Source: an uncultured Clostridia bacterium (GTDB lineage: Bacteria > Bacillota > Clostridia > Oscillospirales > Acutalibacteraceae). From it: 64,000 nucleotides of DNA. The stretch is from assembly GCA_937898625.1 (NCBI GenBank), contig CALEJF010000034.1, positions 1-64,000 of the forward strand, in the 5' to 3' direction. A program made the translations under genes and the position numbers. This document shows positions 8,516-16,979 of this stretch, in pieces (the stretch's first letter is position 1; the number at the start of each line of letters is the position of its first letter). The notes beneath the pieces were generated by a model. The model worked only from the letters and a program-made list of their open reading frames with translations. It was not told where the DNA came from and searched no databases.

Positions 8516-10234
8516 ATGAAAAAAGGCTTAGCAGTTTTATCAGGACTTACTACCGCAGTAGGCGGTGGAGTTTTATATTTAAAGAATAAAGATATCTGCC
8601 CAAAATGTGAAATTAAGAAGCTTCTTGCAAAAACACAGATTCACTACACAAAGGATGAAATGTATAATAATGGTGCAGGACTTACTCCGCCAATGGGTTG
8701 GTCAAGCTGGAATATCTTCCGTCATAATATCAATGAAAATGTAATTTTAGATATTGCAAAAGCAGTTAAGGAAACAGGACTTGCAGATGCAGGGTATGTT
8801 TATGTTAATCTCGACGATTGTTGGCAGTCATCAATGCGTGATGAAAATGGAAAAATGCAAGGGGATTTTTCAACATTTCCTCACGGCATCAAGTGGCTTG
8901 TTGAACAGATTAATGAATTAGGTCTTAAAGTTGGTATTTATTCTTCCAATGGCACACTTACATGTGAGGATTTACCTGCATCTCTTTATAATGAACAAAT
9001 AGATGCTGAAACTTTTGCAGAATGGGGTATTGAATATTTTAAGTATGACTATTGTCACCATGTTCTTATTCCAACTGATGCACCATATATTGACAGTATC
9101 TCAATTATCGGTAGCGGTATGGATAATGAACTTGTTTTTAAGGCGAAAGATGCAATCTTTAAAGGGGATGCGAAAGTTGTTAATGAAGAAAATGATCAAA
9201 GTTATGTAAAAGGTCTTTGCAGTGGCTTGGGAACAATTGAATTTAATAATATAAATGTTCCTGAAGATGGTGAATATATATTTACTCTCATTATGCGTAA
9301 AAACACCTGTAAAGGTCAGTTCTGCGTTGTTACAGTAAACGGAACAGATAAATACGATTTTCTCATTGCTGAACAAAAAGCATTTTCTCGTGAAGGCAGA
9401 CGACAGATTAAGATTAATCTTAAAGCAGGAACAAATTCTATTTCAATTACCAATCCCGTTGCTTCTCCAATGGATAGTGCTGCTATGCAGTATGAAAAAA
9501 TGGGTAAAGAACTTGTAAAAGCAACTAAAAAATATGCTGAAGAAAATAATTGTGAAGAAAAGAAGATACTTTACTCAATTTGTGAATGGGGTCAGAACAG
9601 ACCTTGGAAATGGGGCGGAAAAGCAGGTAATATCTGGCGTACAACTCCTGATATTCAACCAAATTGGGCTTCAGTTATGGGTATTTATGAGGTTAATGTC
9701 AAACTTGATAAGTACGCTTGCCCTGGTGCTTTCAATGACCCAGATATGCTTGAAGTCGGTAACGGAAACCTCACATATGAAGAAAATAAATCACATTTTA
9801 CATTGTGGTCAATGATGGCAGCACCACTTATTTTAGGTAATGATATCAGAGCATTTATTAAAGAAGATGGTACTGTTGACAAAGATAATAAGGTGTTACA
9901 GATTTTAACAAATAAAGATGTTATTGCAGTTAATCAGGATAAACTTGGTATCCAATGCAAGAGAATTAAATCTGGTCTAAAAGACATCCTTGTTAAACCA
10001 CTTGAGAATAATGAAGTTGCAGTTTGCTTCTTTAATAAAACAAATTCAAATACACTAATGACTTGTGATATTGCGGATATTCATAATGTAGTTTCAGTGT
10101 CATTACCTAATGCAGAAAGTTATACTTGTAAGGAACTTTGGTATAAAACTGAAGAGATTTTAACAGACAAGATTACAACAACAGTAGCACCTCATGGTGT
10201 TAAGATTTTCAGGATTTCTGCAAATCAGCAATAA
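8516..10234 (+). CDS. GH27 alpha-galactosidase with inserted beta-sandwich
   Basis: Retaining alpha-galactosidase-type glycoside hydrolase of 572 residues. TPPMGWSSWN (about residue 57) opens the TIM barrel, the nucleophile is D178 in YFKYDYCHH, and the acid/base lies in GAFNDPDMLEVG. Between about residues 195 and 315, just after the nucleophile strand, sits a beta-rich module (EYIFTLIMRKN, QIKINLKAGTNSISI) resembling a CBM35-type domain placed within the barrel. The first 25 residues form one hydrophobic segment, so the enzyme may be membrane-tethered or exported. The gene stands alone between two terminator regions. Specificity (galactosidase versus N-acetylgalactosaminidase) cannot be read from sequence. 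Confidence 0.88.
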   Translation: MKKGLAVLSGLTTAVGGGVLYLKNKDICPKCEIKKLLAKTQIHYTKDEMYNNGAGLTPPMGWSSWNIFRHNINENVILDIAKAVKETGLADAGYVYVNLDDCWQSSMRDENGKMQGDFSTFPHGIKWLVEQINELGLKVGIYSSNGTLTCEDLPASLYNEQIDAETFAEWGIEYFKYDYCHHVLIPTDAPYIDSISIIGSGMDNELVFKAKDAIFKGDAKVVNEENDQSYVKGLCSGLGTIEFNNINVPEDGEYIFTLIMRKNTCKGQFCVVTVNGTDKYDFLIAEQKAFSREGRRQIKINLKAGTNSISITNPVASPMDSAAMQYEKMGKELVKATKKYAEENNCEEKKILYSICEWGQNRPWKWGGKAGNIWRTTPDIQPNWASVMGIYEVNVKLDKYACPGAFNDPDMLEVGNGNLTYEENKSHFTLWSMMAAPLILGNDIRAFIKEDGTVDKDNKVLQILTNKDVIAVNQDKLGIQCKRIKSGLKDILVKPLENNEVAVCFFNKTNSNTLMTCDIADIHNVVSVSLPNAESYTCKELWYKTEEILTDKITTTVAPHGVKIFRISANQQ

Positions 10235-10604
10235 TATGAATGTTGTCAAAAATAATAAAAGAAACTAAGGATAGTCCATACCAACAAGCAGAAAATTGAA
10301 GTGAAATCTGTCCCATAATATTTCCGGGCATATTTGTATAATCCCATACCTGAAGAGCAAAAATTTTGTTAACAATTATGCCCACGGTAAATTCTAAGGC
10401 AGTTATTACAATCATTCCCAAAAATGCTTTGATAAATATGGAGGTATCAATTAGCGTGTTGTTAATAATATATAGGGATACAAAAGCCGCACCGCCGGTT
10501 ATAACCATTGACCAGTGGGTATAACCGCGGAATAAGATTTCAATTACACCGTAACCAATCCCACCAATAATAAACAAAACAATATATTTTTCCAAGTCTT
10601 TCAT
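10209..10604 (-). CDS. CmpB-like four-helix membrane protein
   Basis: Small membrane protein of 131 residues with about four hydrophobic segments. It resembles the family labelled putative ABC-transporter type IV/CmpB, recognisable by GGIGYGVIEILFRGYTHWSM and the C-terminal QISLQFSACWYGLSLV. No ATPase is nearby, so an actual transport role is doubtful. The 3' end overlaps the convergent GH27 gene by 26 bases. Confidence 0.7.
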   Translation of the reverse strand: MKDLEKYIVLFIIGGIGYGVIEILFRGYTHWSMVITGGAAFVSLYIINNTLIDTSIFIKAFLGMIVITALEFTVGIIVNKIFALQVWDYTNMPGNIMGQISLQFSACWYGLSLVSFIIFDNIHIIADLQKS

Positions 10605-10668
10605 CTAATCACCAAAGTATATTATGTCCTGAAAGATAAGTTTTATTTAGATTTTTAAGGTGAAACAA

Positions 10669-12651
10669 ATGAGTAATTTTGAACAAAAAAAAATAAGAGC
10701 AGAGCAGTTACGAAAAGAGCTTAATCATCATATTTACCGTTATTATGTTGAAAATGAGAATGACATTTCAGACTATGAGTATGATATGCTTATGCGTGAA
10801 CTCGACTCGATAGAAAAGGAATATCCTGAACTTTTAACTGCGGATTCTCCAACCCACAGAGTAGGTGGTCAAGCAGATGGATTGTTTGAAACTGTTGTCC
10901 ACACAGTTAAGATGGAAAGTTTGCAGGATGCTTTTTCACACGATGAGGTTCGTGATTTTGACAAACGCGTTAAAGATGTTTTTTTAAATGCGGAGTATGT
11001 AGTTGAGCCTAAAATTGACGGCCTTTCTGTTTCCCTCGAATATACAAATGGTGTGTTTACCCGTGGCTCGACTCGTGGTGATGGTGTACAAGGTGAGGAT
11101 ATAACTGCAAACTTGCGAACAGTTAAATCAATTCCATTAAGACTTAAAAAGGACATTCCTTTTATTGAAGTCCGTGGTGAGGTGTATATGCCTCGTGATG
11201 TTTTCTTAAAGATTGTTGAAAAACAAGAACTTAATGGCGAGAAACCTTTTAAAAATCCTCGAAATGCCGCGGCAGGCAGTATAAGACAAAAAAATCCTAA
11301 AATCACTGCTGAAAGAAATCTCGATATTTATGTTTTTAATATCCAACAAGTTGAGGGCGCAGAGATTTCAGGACATTATCAGTCATTGGAGTTTTTAAAG
11401 GCGTTAGGATTTAAAACAATTCCGTTCTTTAACAAGTTTAATAACATCAATGACACTTTGAAAGAGATTGAACGAATTGGTGAAATCAGATATACATTAC
11501 CTTTTGATATTGACGGTGCTGTAATTAAAACCGACGATTTTTCTATGCGTGAAGCCATTGGTAGTACTGCAAAATTCCCTAAATGGGCATTGGCGTATAA
11601 GTATCCACCAGAAGAAAAAGAAACCAAGCTTATTGATATCGAAATCAATGTTGGAAGAACAGGTGTGTTAACACCAACTGCAGTTTTTGAGCCCGTTTTG
11701 GTTGCAGGTTCAACAGTAAGTCGTGCAACCTTGCATAACCAAGACTTTATTAACGAAAAAGGCATCAGAATAGGGGATACCGTAATAATTCGTAAAGCAG
11801 GTGACATTATTCCGGAAGTGCTTTCAGTTGTGAAGCACGAAGAAAACACTTGTGCCTATGAAATGCCAAAATTTTGTCCGTCTTGTAATTCTCCTGTGCA
11901 TCGTGAGGACGGTGAGTCTGCAATCCGTTGCGATAATCCCGATTGTCCTGCACAACTATTACGAGTTCTTATTCATTTCTGCTCACGCGATGCAATGGAT
12001 ATTGAGGGACTTGGAGATGCAGTTCTTGAAACTCTCTTAAACAAAGGATTAATCAGTAAGATTTCAGACATCTATCGTATTGATTATGATAAAATTGCAG
12101 AGCTTGACGGAATGGGTAAAAAAAGTGCTGAAAATATGCGAAAAGCTATTGAGAAATCAAAGGAGAATGACCTTTCAAAACTTCTTTTTGCATTTGGTAT
12201 CCGTCATATAGGTCAAAAGGCCTCAAAATTGCTCTCTGATAGGTTTTTAACCCTTGACAACATAATTTCTGCTACTAAAGAAGATATCCTCACAATTGAA
12301 GGATTTGGCGAAATAATGGCAGATTCTGTTGTTGAATTTTTCTCACTCCCACAGACAAAACAAATGCTTGAAGAATTAAAATCATTTGGTCTTAATATGG
12401 AAAGTCAGCGAGAAATTAAAGATAATCGCTTTGAGGGTATGACCTTTGTGCTTACAGGTACATTATCAACCTATGGCAGAAAAGAAGCACAGGAGATTAT
12501 TGAGTCCTATGGCGGAAAAGCATCTTCATCTGTTTCAAAGAAAACAACTTATGTTTTGGCAGGTGAGGCTGCAGGTTCAAAACTTCAAAAAGCAACCGAT
12601 TTAGGTGTAACAATAATCAACGAAGAACAATTCGCTGAACTGATAAAATAA
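10669..12651 (+). CDS. ligA: NAD-dependent DNA ligase
   Basis: Seals nicks in replication and repair using NAD. The 660-residue protein is full length: Ia/adenylation domain with the AMP-accepting K115 in EPKIDGLS, GRTGVLTPTAVFEPV (OB fold), a four-Cys zinc finger (CPSC, then CDNPDC, about residues 402-425), helix-hairpin-helix repeats (EGLGDAVLETL, ELDGMGKKSAENM) and a C-terminal BRCT domain (GMTFVLTGTLSTYGRKEA). The ATG at 10669 is chosen because AAGGTG lies seven bases upstream; a GTG three codons earlier is part of that site. Confidence 0.98.
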   Translation: MSNFEQKKIRAEQLRKELNHHIYRYYVENENDISDYEYDMLMRELDSIEKEYPELLTADSPTHRVGGQADGLFETVVHTVKMESLQDAFSHDEVRDFDKRVKDVFLNAEYVVEPKIDGLSVSLEYTNGVFTRGSTRGDGVQGEDITANLRTVKSIPLRLKKDIPFIEVRGEVYMPRDVFLKIVEKQELNGEKPFKNPRNAAAGSIRQKNPKITAERNLDIYVFNIQQVEGAEISGHYQSLEFLKALGFKTIPFFNKFNNINDTLKEIERIGEIRYTLPFDIDGAVIKTDDFSMREAIGSTAKFPKWALAYKYPPEEKETKLIDIEINVGRTGVLTPTAVFEPVLVAGSTVSRATLHNQDFINEKGIRIGDTVIIRKAGDIIPEVLSVVKHEENTCAYEMPKFCPSCNSPVHREDGESAIRCDNPDCPAQLLRVLIHFCSRDAMDIEGLGDAVLETLLNKGLISKISDIYRIDYDKIAELDGMGKKSAENMRKAIEKSKENDLSKLLFAFGIRHIGQKASKLLSDRFLTLDNIISATKEDILTIEGFGEIMADSVVEFFSLPQTKQMLEELKSFGLNMESQREIKDNRFEGMTFVLTGTLSTYGRKEAQEIIESYGGKASSSVSKKTTYVLAGEAAGSKLQKATDLGVTIINEEQFAELIK

Positions 12652-12730
12652 TGTAGGGCGGGGGCTTGTGCTCCCGCCATTTTCTTTTTTACCGAATACA
12701 TTTTTAAAATAACCGAACGCTTTTAATATA

Positions 12731-12769
12731 TTGCAAGTCGAAAAACATGGTGATATTATACACTTGCAA
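12731..12769 (+). promoter_or_regulatory. Promoter with symmetric operator for the LytTR-DUF3021 pair
   Basis: TTGCAAGT at 12731-12738 and its exact inverse ACTTGCAA at 12762-12769 are 31 bases apart, about three helical turns. The left half contains the -35 box (TTGCAA), TATTAT at 12754-12759 is the -10 box with a 17-base spacer, and the right half runs into the ribosome-binding site. A protein bound here would control both initiation and early transcription, consistent with autoregulation by the adjacent LytTR protein (inference). Confidence 0.65.
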
Positions 12770-12780
12770 GGAGGAATTTC

Positions 12781-13212
12781 ATGAAACTCAGAATTGTAAT
12801 AAACAAAGACCATGACGAAGAAGTTCTCATATTCGCCCACGAAAAATCACCATTGGTGTGTGAAATTGAAAAACTTATCAATAACAACTCATTTGATTTA
12901 ACTGGCTATGGGGAAACTGAAACAGTAAAACTCAATATAAACGAAATTTGTTGTTTTTTCACCGAGAATAATAAGGTTTATGCACTTACTGAGAAAGGAA
13001 AATATAGGCTTAAATCAAGGCTTTATCAGTTAGAGGAAAATCTTAATCAAAATTTTGTTAAAATTAATCAGTCCTGTATTGCAAATATCAAAAAAATTGA
13101 TAAGTTTAAAGCGAGTGTAGGTGGCTCATTAACGGTTATTTTTAAAAACGGATATGTAGATTTTGTGTCACGTAGAAATCTCAAAAATGTAAAAGAAAGG
13201 TTAGGTTTGTAA
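12781..13212 (+). CDS. LytTR-domain transcriptional regulator
   Basis: DNA-binding protein of 143 residues with a LytTR domain across about residues 45-140 (INEICCFFTENNKVYALTEK, FVKINQSCIANIKKIDKF, VDFVSRRNLKNVKERL). It has no receiver domain. It is coupled to a DUF3021 membrane protein that starts one base after its stop. Such LytTR-DUF3021 modules are known in Firmicutes, where the membrane partner is thought to inhibit the regulator and the pair controls its own promoter. The start follows AAGGAGG at the usual spacing. Confidence 0.9.
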   Translation: MKLRIVINKDHDEEVLIFAHEKSPLVCEIEKLINNNSFDLTGYGETETVKLNINEICCFFTENNKVYALTEKGKYRLKSRLYQLEENLNQNFVKINQSCIANIKKIDKFKASVGGSLTVIFKNGYVDFVSRRNLKNVKERLGL

Positions 13213-13213
13213 T

Positions 13214-13627
13214 ATGAATAAATATGTAAAAGCATTTTTTCACCGTGGACTTATGTTTTCAGGTTTTGGACCAATAATTTTAGGAGTTGTATATTTTATA
13301 CTTTCAAAAACAATAGACGACTTCACATTAAGCGGTAGTGAAGTGTTAGAAGGTATCATATCAACATATCTATTGGCATTTATTCAGGCAGGTGTATCTG
13401 TGTTCAATCAAATTGAGCATTGGAGTACAGCAAAATCACTCTTTTTTCATCTATCGACACTTTATGTTGCATATTCACTATGTTATGTGTCTAATACATG
13501 GATTCCATTTGAACCAAAAGTGCTTTTGGTTTTTACGGTAATTTTTATGGTAGTTTACTTCGTGGTATGGGGAATAGTCTATTCTGTTGCTAAAACTACA
13601 AGTAAAAATTTAAATGCAAATCTTTAA
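13214..13627 (+). CDS. DUF3021 membrane protein, LytTR partner
   Basis: Membrane protein of 137 residues with four predicted helices (FSGFGPIILGVVYFIL; GIISTYLLAFIQAGVSVF; LFFHLSTLYVAYSLCY; VLLVFTVIFMVVYFVVWGI) and the family landmark FNQIEHWSTAKSLFFHL. It lies in the same transcript as the LytTR gene and probably acts as its membrane-bound antagonist, by analogy with characterised pairs. Confidence 0.85.
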   Translation: MNKYVKAFFHRGLMFSGFGPIILGVVYFILSKTIDDFTLSGSEVLEGIISTYLLAFIQAGVSVFNQIEHWSTAKSLFFHLSTLYVAYSLCYVSNTWIPFEPKVLLVFTVIFMVVYFVVWGIVYSVAKTTSKNLNANL

Positions 13628-13638
13628 TAAATCTTGTA

Positions 13639-13665
13639 GGGTGATTTACAAATCGCCCTTTTTTA
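13639..13665 (+). terminator. Terminator after the LytTR-DUF3021 pair
   Basis: GGGTGATT (13639-13646) pairs with AATCGCCC (13651-13658), with one G-T pair, over a TACA loop and is followed by TTTTTTAT. Confidence 0.8.
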
Positions 13666-13712
13666 TATGCAATTTTGAGTTTGTCGAACTCATTTGATGA
13701 TATGGACAAAAT

Positions 13713-13742
13713 AAAAATGGTAGGCAAAGACCTACCATTTTT
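13713..13742 (-). terminator. Terminator of the pseudouridine synthase gene
   Basis: AAAATGGTAGG (13714-13724) pairs with CCTACCATTTT (13731-13741) over a six-base loop. The T tract on the minus strand ends the gene whose stop is at 13741. Confidence 0.8.
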
Positions 13743-14703
13743 ATAATCCCTTATTATAAAACTCATTTTTAAACCACACATCATTTAATTCGAATTCCTT
13801 GTGATTTAAGTATTCAAGTATTCCCGCATCTGTTGTAAAATCAAATACAAGTTTATATGAGTATAAAAATTGCTTTTTATAGCCGTATTTTTTATTTTGA
13901 GCATTAGTGCCGTATTTTCCGTCGCCTAAAAGTGGATGACCGATAGATGCAAAATGCGCTCTGATTTGGTGTGTACGACCTGTTAGGAGTTCAACCTCAA
14001 CAAGGCTTAATTCACCATCTGTATCGATAACATTATATTTTGTACGAATTTCCTTTGAATCGTCCATTTTCTTCTTTGAAACTGTAACCTTGTTTTTACT
14101 TTCGTCTTTTACAAGATAACCCTCTAATAGTCCGCTTTTTTTCTTTATTTCACCGTGAACTATACAAAGGTAAAATTTGTGCAGTTCGCGGTCTTTCATT
14201 TTTTGATTAAGAATACGGAGCGTTTCTGCATTTTTAGCAGCAATTACAATACCACCTGTGTTACGGTCAATTCTGTTCACCAAAGATGGCACAAATGAGT
14301 TTTCGTCATCAGGCTTGTATTCACCTTTTTCATATAAATACCGCTTAATTCTGCCAATTAAGGTGTCAATATATTCGTTGTCGTCAGGGTGGGAGAGTAC
14401 ACCAACCTTTTTATCGCAAAGAATTATATTTTCGTCTTCATAAATGATATTAAGATTTTTTGATGCTTTGAGAAAATCATACTTTTCAGGTGCTTTCTCA
14501 AAAAATTCGTCATTTATATACATATCAACAACATCTCCAACATTAAGTCGTGTTGATATTTCAGCTCGTTTTCCGTTTACCTTAATTCGTTTAATGCGAA
14601 TGTATTTATACAAAAGTGTTTTAGGGAGCAACGGAACACTTTTTGTAATGAATTTATCAAGACGCTGTTCGGCGTCGTTTTTATTTATTGTAAAACTCTT
14701 CAT
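13741..14703 (-). CDS. RluA-family 23S rRNA pseudouridine synthase
   Basis: Converts specific uridines in large-subunit rRNA to pseudouridine. The 320-residue protein has an N-terminal S4 RNA-binding domain (residues about 10-75; AEQRLDKFITKSVP and YKYIRIKRIKVNGKRA) and the catalytic domain with the Asp in LVNRIDRNTGGIV and the RTHQIRAHFASIGHPLLGD motif. The usual HRLDRxTSG has become NRIDRNTGG, but the catalytic Asp is kept. Which uridine is modified (RluC, RluD or another type) cannot be told. Confidence 0.92.
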   Translation of the reverse strand: MKSFTINKNDAEQRLDKFITKSVPLLPKTLLYKYIRIKRIKVNGKRAEISTRLNVGDVVDMYINDEFFEKAPEKYDFLKASKNLNIIYEDENIILCDKKVGVLSHPDDNEYIDTLIGRIKRYLYEKGEYKPDDENSFVPSLVNRIDRNTGGIVIAAKNAETLRILNQKMKDRELHKFYLCIVHGEIKKKSGLLEGYLVKDESKNKVTVSKKKMDDSKEIRTKYNVIDTDGELSLVEVELLTGRTHQIRAHFASIGHPLLGDGKYGTNAQNKKYGYKKQFLYSYKLVFDFTTDAGILEYLNHKEFELNDVWFKNEFYNKGL

Positions 14704-14805
14704 TTTTACACCTCAAAACATTTTCAATTTAATATACCACAAGTTAAATTGCTTTTCAACTTGAAACTTGTAAGAAATTATTATAGAATAAATATGGTGA
14801 TTAAA

Positions 14806-15330
14806 ATGAATATAAATAAAACTCATTATAAGATTTTAGGTGAACCTAAAAAGATTTATCTTGATATGACCACACTCGAAATTCGCGAAAAATTAAATAT
14901 TGTCTTTAAAACTCCAACTTGTGAAGACGATATGACTGGAATTTTTGGCAAATATCATAAATCTGAAAAAAAGTATAAATTGAAATATATTTTTGCAAGG
15001 AATAATCAGCTCCAACCCCAGACATATGAAAGATATTATTATCTTGTAGATGTTGATGAGGATGAAAAGGGTGCATATGTAGAGTATGTAATGGTATATG
15101 ATAAGTTTTACGACCCATTTATAAGAATAGTGTATATTCTTGCAGCATTAGGCATTTTTGCGTATCTTTATTATAGGTTTAAAATTAATTCTTTTGGTCA
15201 GATGTCAACTATTGTTATGGGTGCTATAATTTTCCTTTCGATAATTCTTGTTTTCAAAAAATCAAAGGAAACACAATATGAATGTGAAAAAGCAGAAGAT
15301 TTATTTATAAATCTTGTTAAAGAAATGTAA
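14806..15330 (+). CDS. Hypothetical protein with two C-terminal membrane helices
   Basis: I do not recognise this 174-residue protein. The first 105 residues are soluble and mixed alpha/beta, with many Lys, Tyr and acidic residues; two membrane segments follow (IRIVYILAALGIFAYLYY and TIVMGAIIFLSIILVF), then a short cytosolic tail. The ATG at 14806 is preferred over an upstream in-frame ATG because GGTGAT lies eight bases before it, a ribosome-binding pattern used repeatedly in this window. It is divergent from the pseudouridine synthase gene. Confidence 0.65.
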   Translation: MNINKTHYKILGEPKKIYLDMTTLEIREKLNIVFKTPTCEDDMTGIFGKYHKSEKKYKLKYIFARNNQLQPQTYERYYYLVDVDEDEKGAYVEYVMVYDKFYDPFIRIVYILAALGIFAYLYYRFKINSFGQMSTIVMGAIIFLSIILVFKKSKETQYECEKAEDLFINLVKEM

Positions 15331-15336
15331 ATACCC

Positions 15337-15365
15337 TTGACAAAAGGCAATTATTATTGTATTAT
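15337..15365 (+). promoter_or_regulatory. Promoter of the polar amino-acid ABC operon
   Basis: A consensus TTGACA at 15337-15342 is followed after 17 bases by TATTAT at 15360-15365. A 45-base leader precedes the binding-protein start and includes AAAAGGAG. Confidence 0.85.
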
Positions 15366-15409
15366 ACTAACACATTAACACTTTACTATATTAAAAGGAG
15401 TTATTATTT

Positions 15410-16198
15410 ATGAAAATGAAAAAATTTCTCGCTGTAATTATGGCAGTCCTTATGGTTGCACTTTGCTTCTCTGCTTGTGGCGGAGATAAAGAAAAAACTG
15501 ATATGGAATATGTTAAAGAAAAAGGTAAACTTGTTGTTGGTATTACTGATTTCAAACCAATGGACTATGAGGACAAAGACGGCAATTGGATAGGCTTTGA
15601 TGCTGACATGGCAAAAGCTTTTGCTAAACACCTTGGTGTTGAGGTTGAATTTGTTGAAATAAACTGGGACAACAAAAAAATGGAACTTGACGGCAAAAAT
15701 ATTGACTGTGTATGGAATGGTATGACACTTACTGATGAAGTAAAAGCAGGTATGGATTGTTCAAACCCATATTGTAAAAATGCTCAGGTTATTGTTGTTC
15801 CTGCTGATAAGGCTGACCAGTACAAAGCAGCTGCTGATTGTAAGGACCTTACATTTGCTGTTGAAGCAGGTTCAGCAGGTAAGGACCAGGCTGTAGCAAA
15901 TGGATTTAAATATACTGAAGTTCTTGACCAGGCAACAGCACTTTCAGAAGTTGCTGCAGGTACATGTGATGCTGCTATTATCGACTTACTTATGGCAGGT
16001 GCTATGATTGGTGAAGGAACAGGCTATGCTAATCTTACATACACAGCTGGTCTTAACAGCGAAGAATATGGTGTTGGTTTCCGTAAGGGTTCAGACCTTG
16101 TTGCTGAATTCAATAAGTTCTTTGCAGCTGAGGTAGCAAATGGTAATGTTCAGAAGGTTGCTGAAACCTATGGTGTTCAGGAAGCTCTTATTAAGTAA
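15410..16198 (+). CDS. Polar amino-acid ABC transporter binding lipoprotein
   Basis: Extracellular solute-binding protein (SBP_bac_3 family, 262 residues) anchored by a lipobox: the signal peptide ends CFSACGGDK with the lipid-modified Cys at about residue 23. The mature part has the family's KLVVGITDFKPMDYEDKDG and GFDADMAKAFAKHLGVEVEFV features of general polar or cystine/glutamine-type receptors. It is followed by a permease and an ATPase of the same system. The ligand is not identifiable. Confidence 0.92.
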   Translation: MKMKKFLAVIMAVLMVALCFSACGGDKEKTDMEYVKEKGKLVVGITDFKPMDYEDKDGNWIGFDADMAKAFAKHLGVEVEFVEINWDNKKMELDGKNIDCVWNGMTLTDEVKAGMDCSNPYCKNAQVIVVPADKADQYKAAADCKDLTFAVEAGSAGKDQAVANGFKYTEVLDQATALSEVAAGTCDAAIIDLLMAGAMIGEGTGYANLTYTAGLNSEEYGVGFRKGSDLVAEFNKFFAAEVANGNVQKVAETYGVQEALIK

Positions 16199-16220
16199 TT
16201 TTTGAAAGCTTAAAAAATTA

Positions 16221-16252
16221 AGAAGAGAGTGTAACAGCACTCTCTTCTTTTG
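16221..16252 (+). terminator. Hairpin between binding-protein and permease genes
   Basis: GAAGAGAGTG (16222-16231) pairs with CACTCTCTTC (16238-16247) and is followed by TTTT. It probably acts as a partial terminator or 3'-end stabiliser, so that the binding protein is made in excess over the membrane parts. Confidence 0.75.
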
Positions 16253-16280
16253 GTGTAATAAATTAGATAGGGTGTTATAA

Positions 16281-16967
16281 TTGTCATTTATCGAACAGTT
16301 TCCGATAGTATTTGATGCGTTAAATGTCGGATTTATTCAAACATTAAAATTGTTTATAATTACATTGGTTGGAGCGCTCCCACTTGGACTTATAATTTCA
16401 TTTGGTTCTATGTCTAAATTCAAGCCACTAAGTGCAACTGTAAAAACTTTGGTTTGGGTTATAAGAGGTACTCCTTTAATGCTTCAACTTCTTGTTATTT
16501 ATTACTTGCCGGGTCTTGTATTTCATAACAATATCTGGGGGAGTGGCGAGGAAGGTCGTTTCATAGCATCAGTTACTGCATTTGTTATCAATTATGCTTG
16601 TTACTTCTCAGAAATATATCGAGGCGGTATTCAAGCAGTACCGCATGGTCAGCAAGAGGCTGGTCAGGTGCTTGGACTTACAAAATCACAGATTTTCTTC
16701 AAGATTACACTTTTACAAATGGTTAAAAATGTATTACCACCAATGTCAAATGAGATTATTACTCTTGTTAAGGACACATCACTTGCAAGAATTATTGCTT
16801 TACAAGAGATTATCTGGGCAGGACAGGCATTTATGAAAGGGTCACAGGGTATTGCAGGTGAAATATGGCCATTATTCTTTACAGGTTTGTATTACCTTAT
16901 TTTCAGTGGTGTTTTAACAGTTGTATTAGGTAAAATTGAGAAAAAACTCAGTTATTTCAGAACTTAA
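16281..16967 (+). CDS. Polar amino-acid ABC transporter permease
   Basis: Inner-membrane subunit of 228 residues, HisM/GlnP type. It has about five helices and the EAA loop HGQQEAGQVLGLTKSQIFFK that contacts the ATPase, plus the family motif VIRGTPLMLQLLVIYY. The start is a TTG, preceded by AGGGTG; no closer ATG is in frame. The ATPase gene begins 12 bases after its stop. Confidence 0.93.
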   Translation: MSFIEQFPIVFDALNVGFIQTLKLFIITLVGALPLGLIISFGSMSKFKPLSATVKTLVWVIRGTPLMLQLLVIYYLPGLVFHNNIWGSGEEGRFIASVTAFVINYACYFSEIYRGGIQAVPHGQQEAGQVLGLTKSQIFFKITLLQMVKNVLPPMSNEIITLVKDTSLARIIALQEIIWAGQAFMKGSQGIAGEIWPLFFTGLYYLIFSGVLTVVLGKIEKKLSYFRT

Positions 16968-16979
16968 GGAGGAGTTTAT

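Noticed and set aside
10209..10604. Genuine ABC transporter permease
   Set aside because: The family carries that label, but there is no ATPase or binding protein nearby and no EAA-type loop; it is reported only as a CmpB-like membrane protein.
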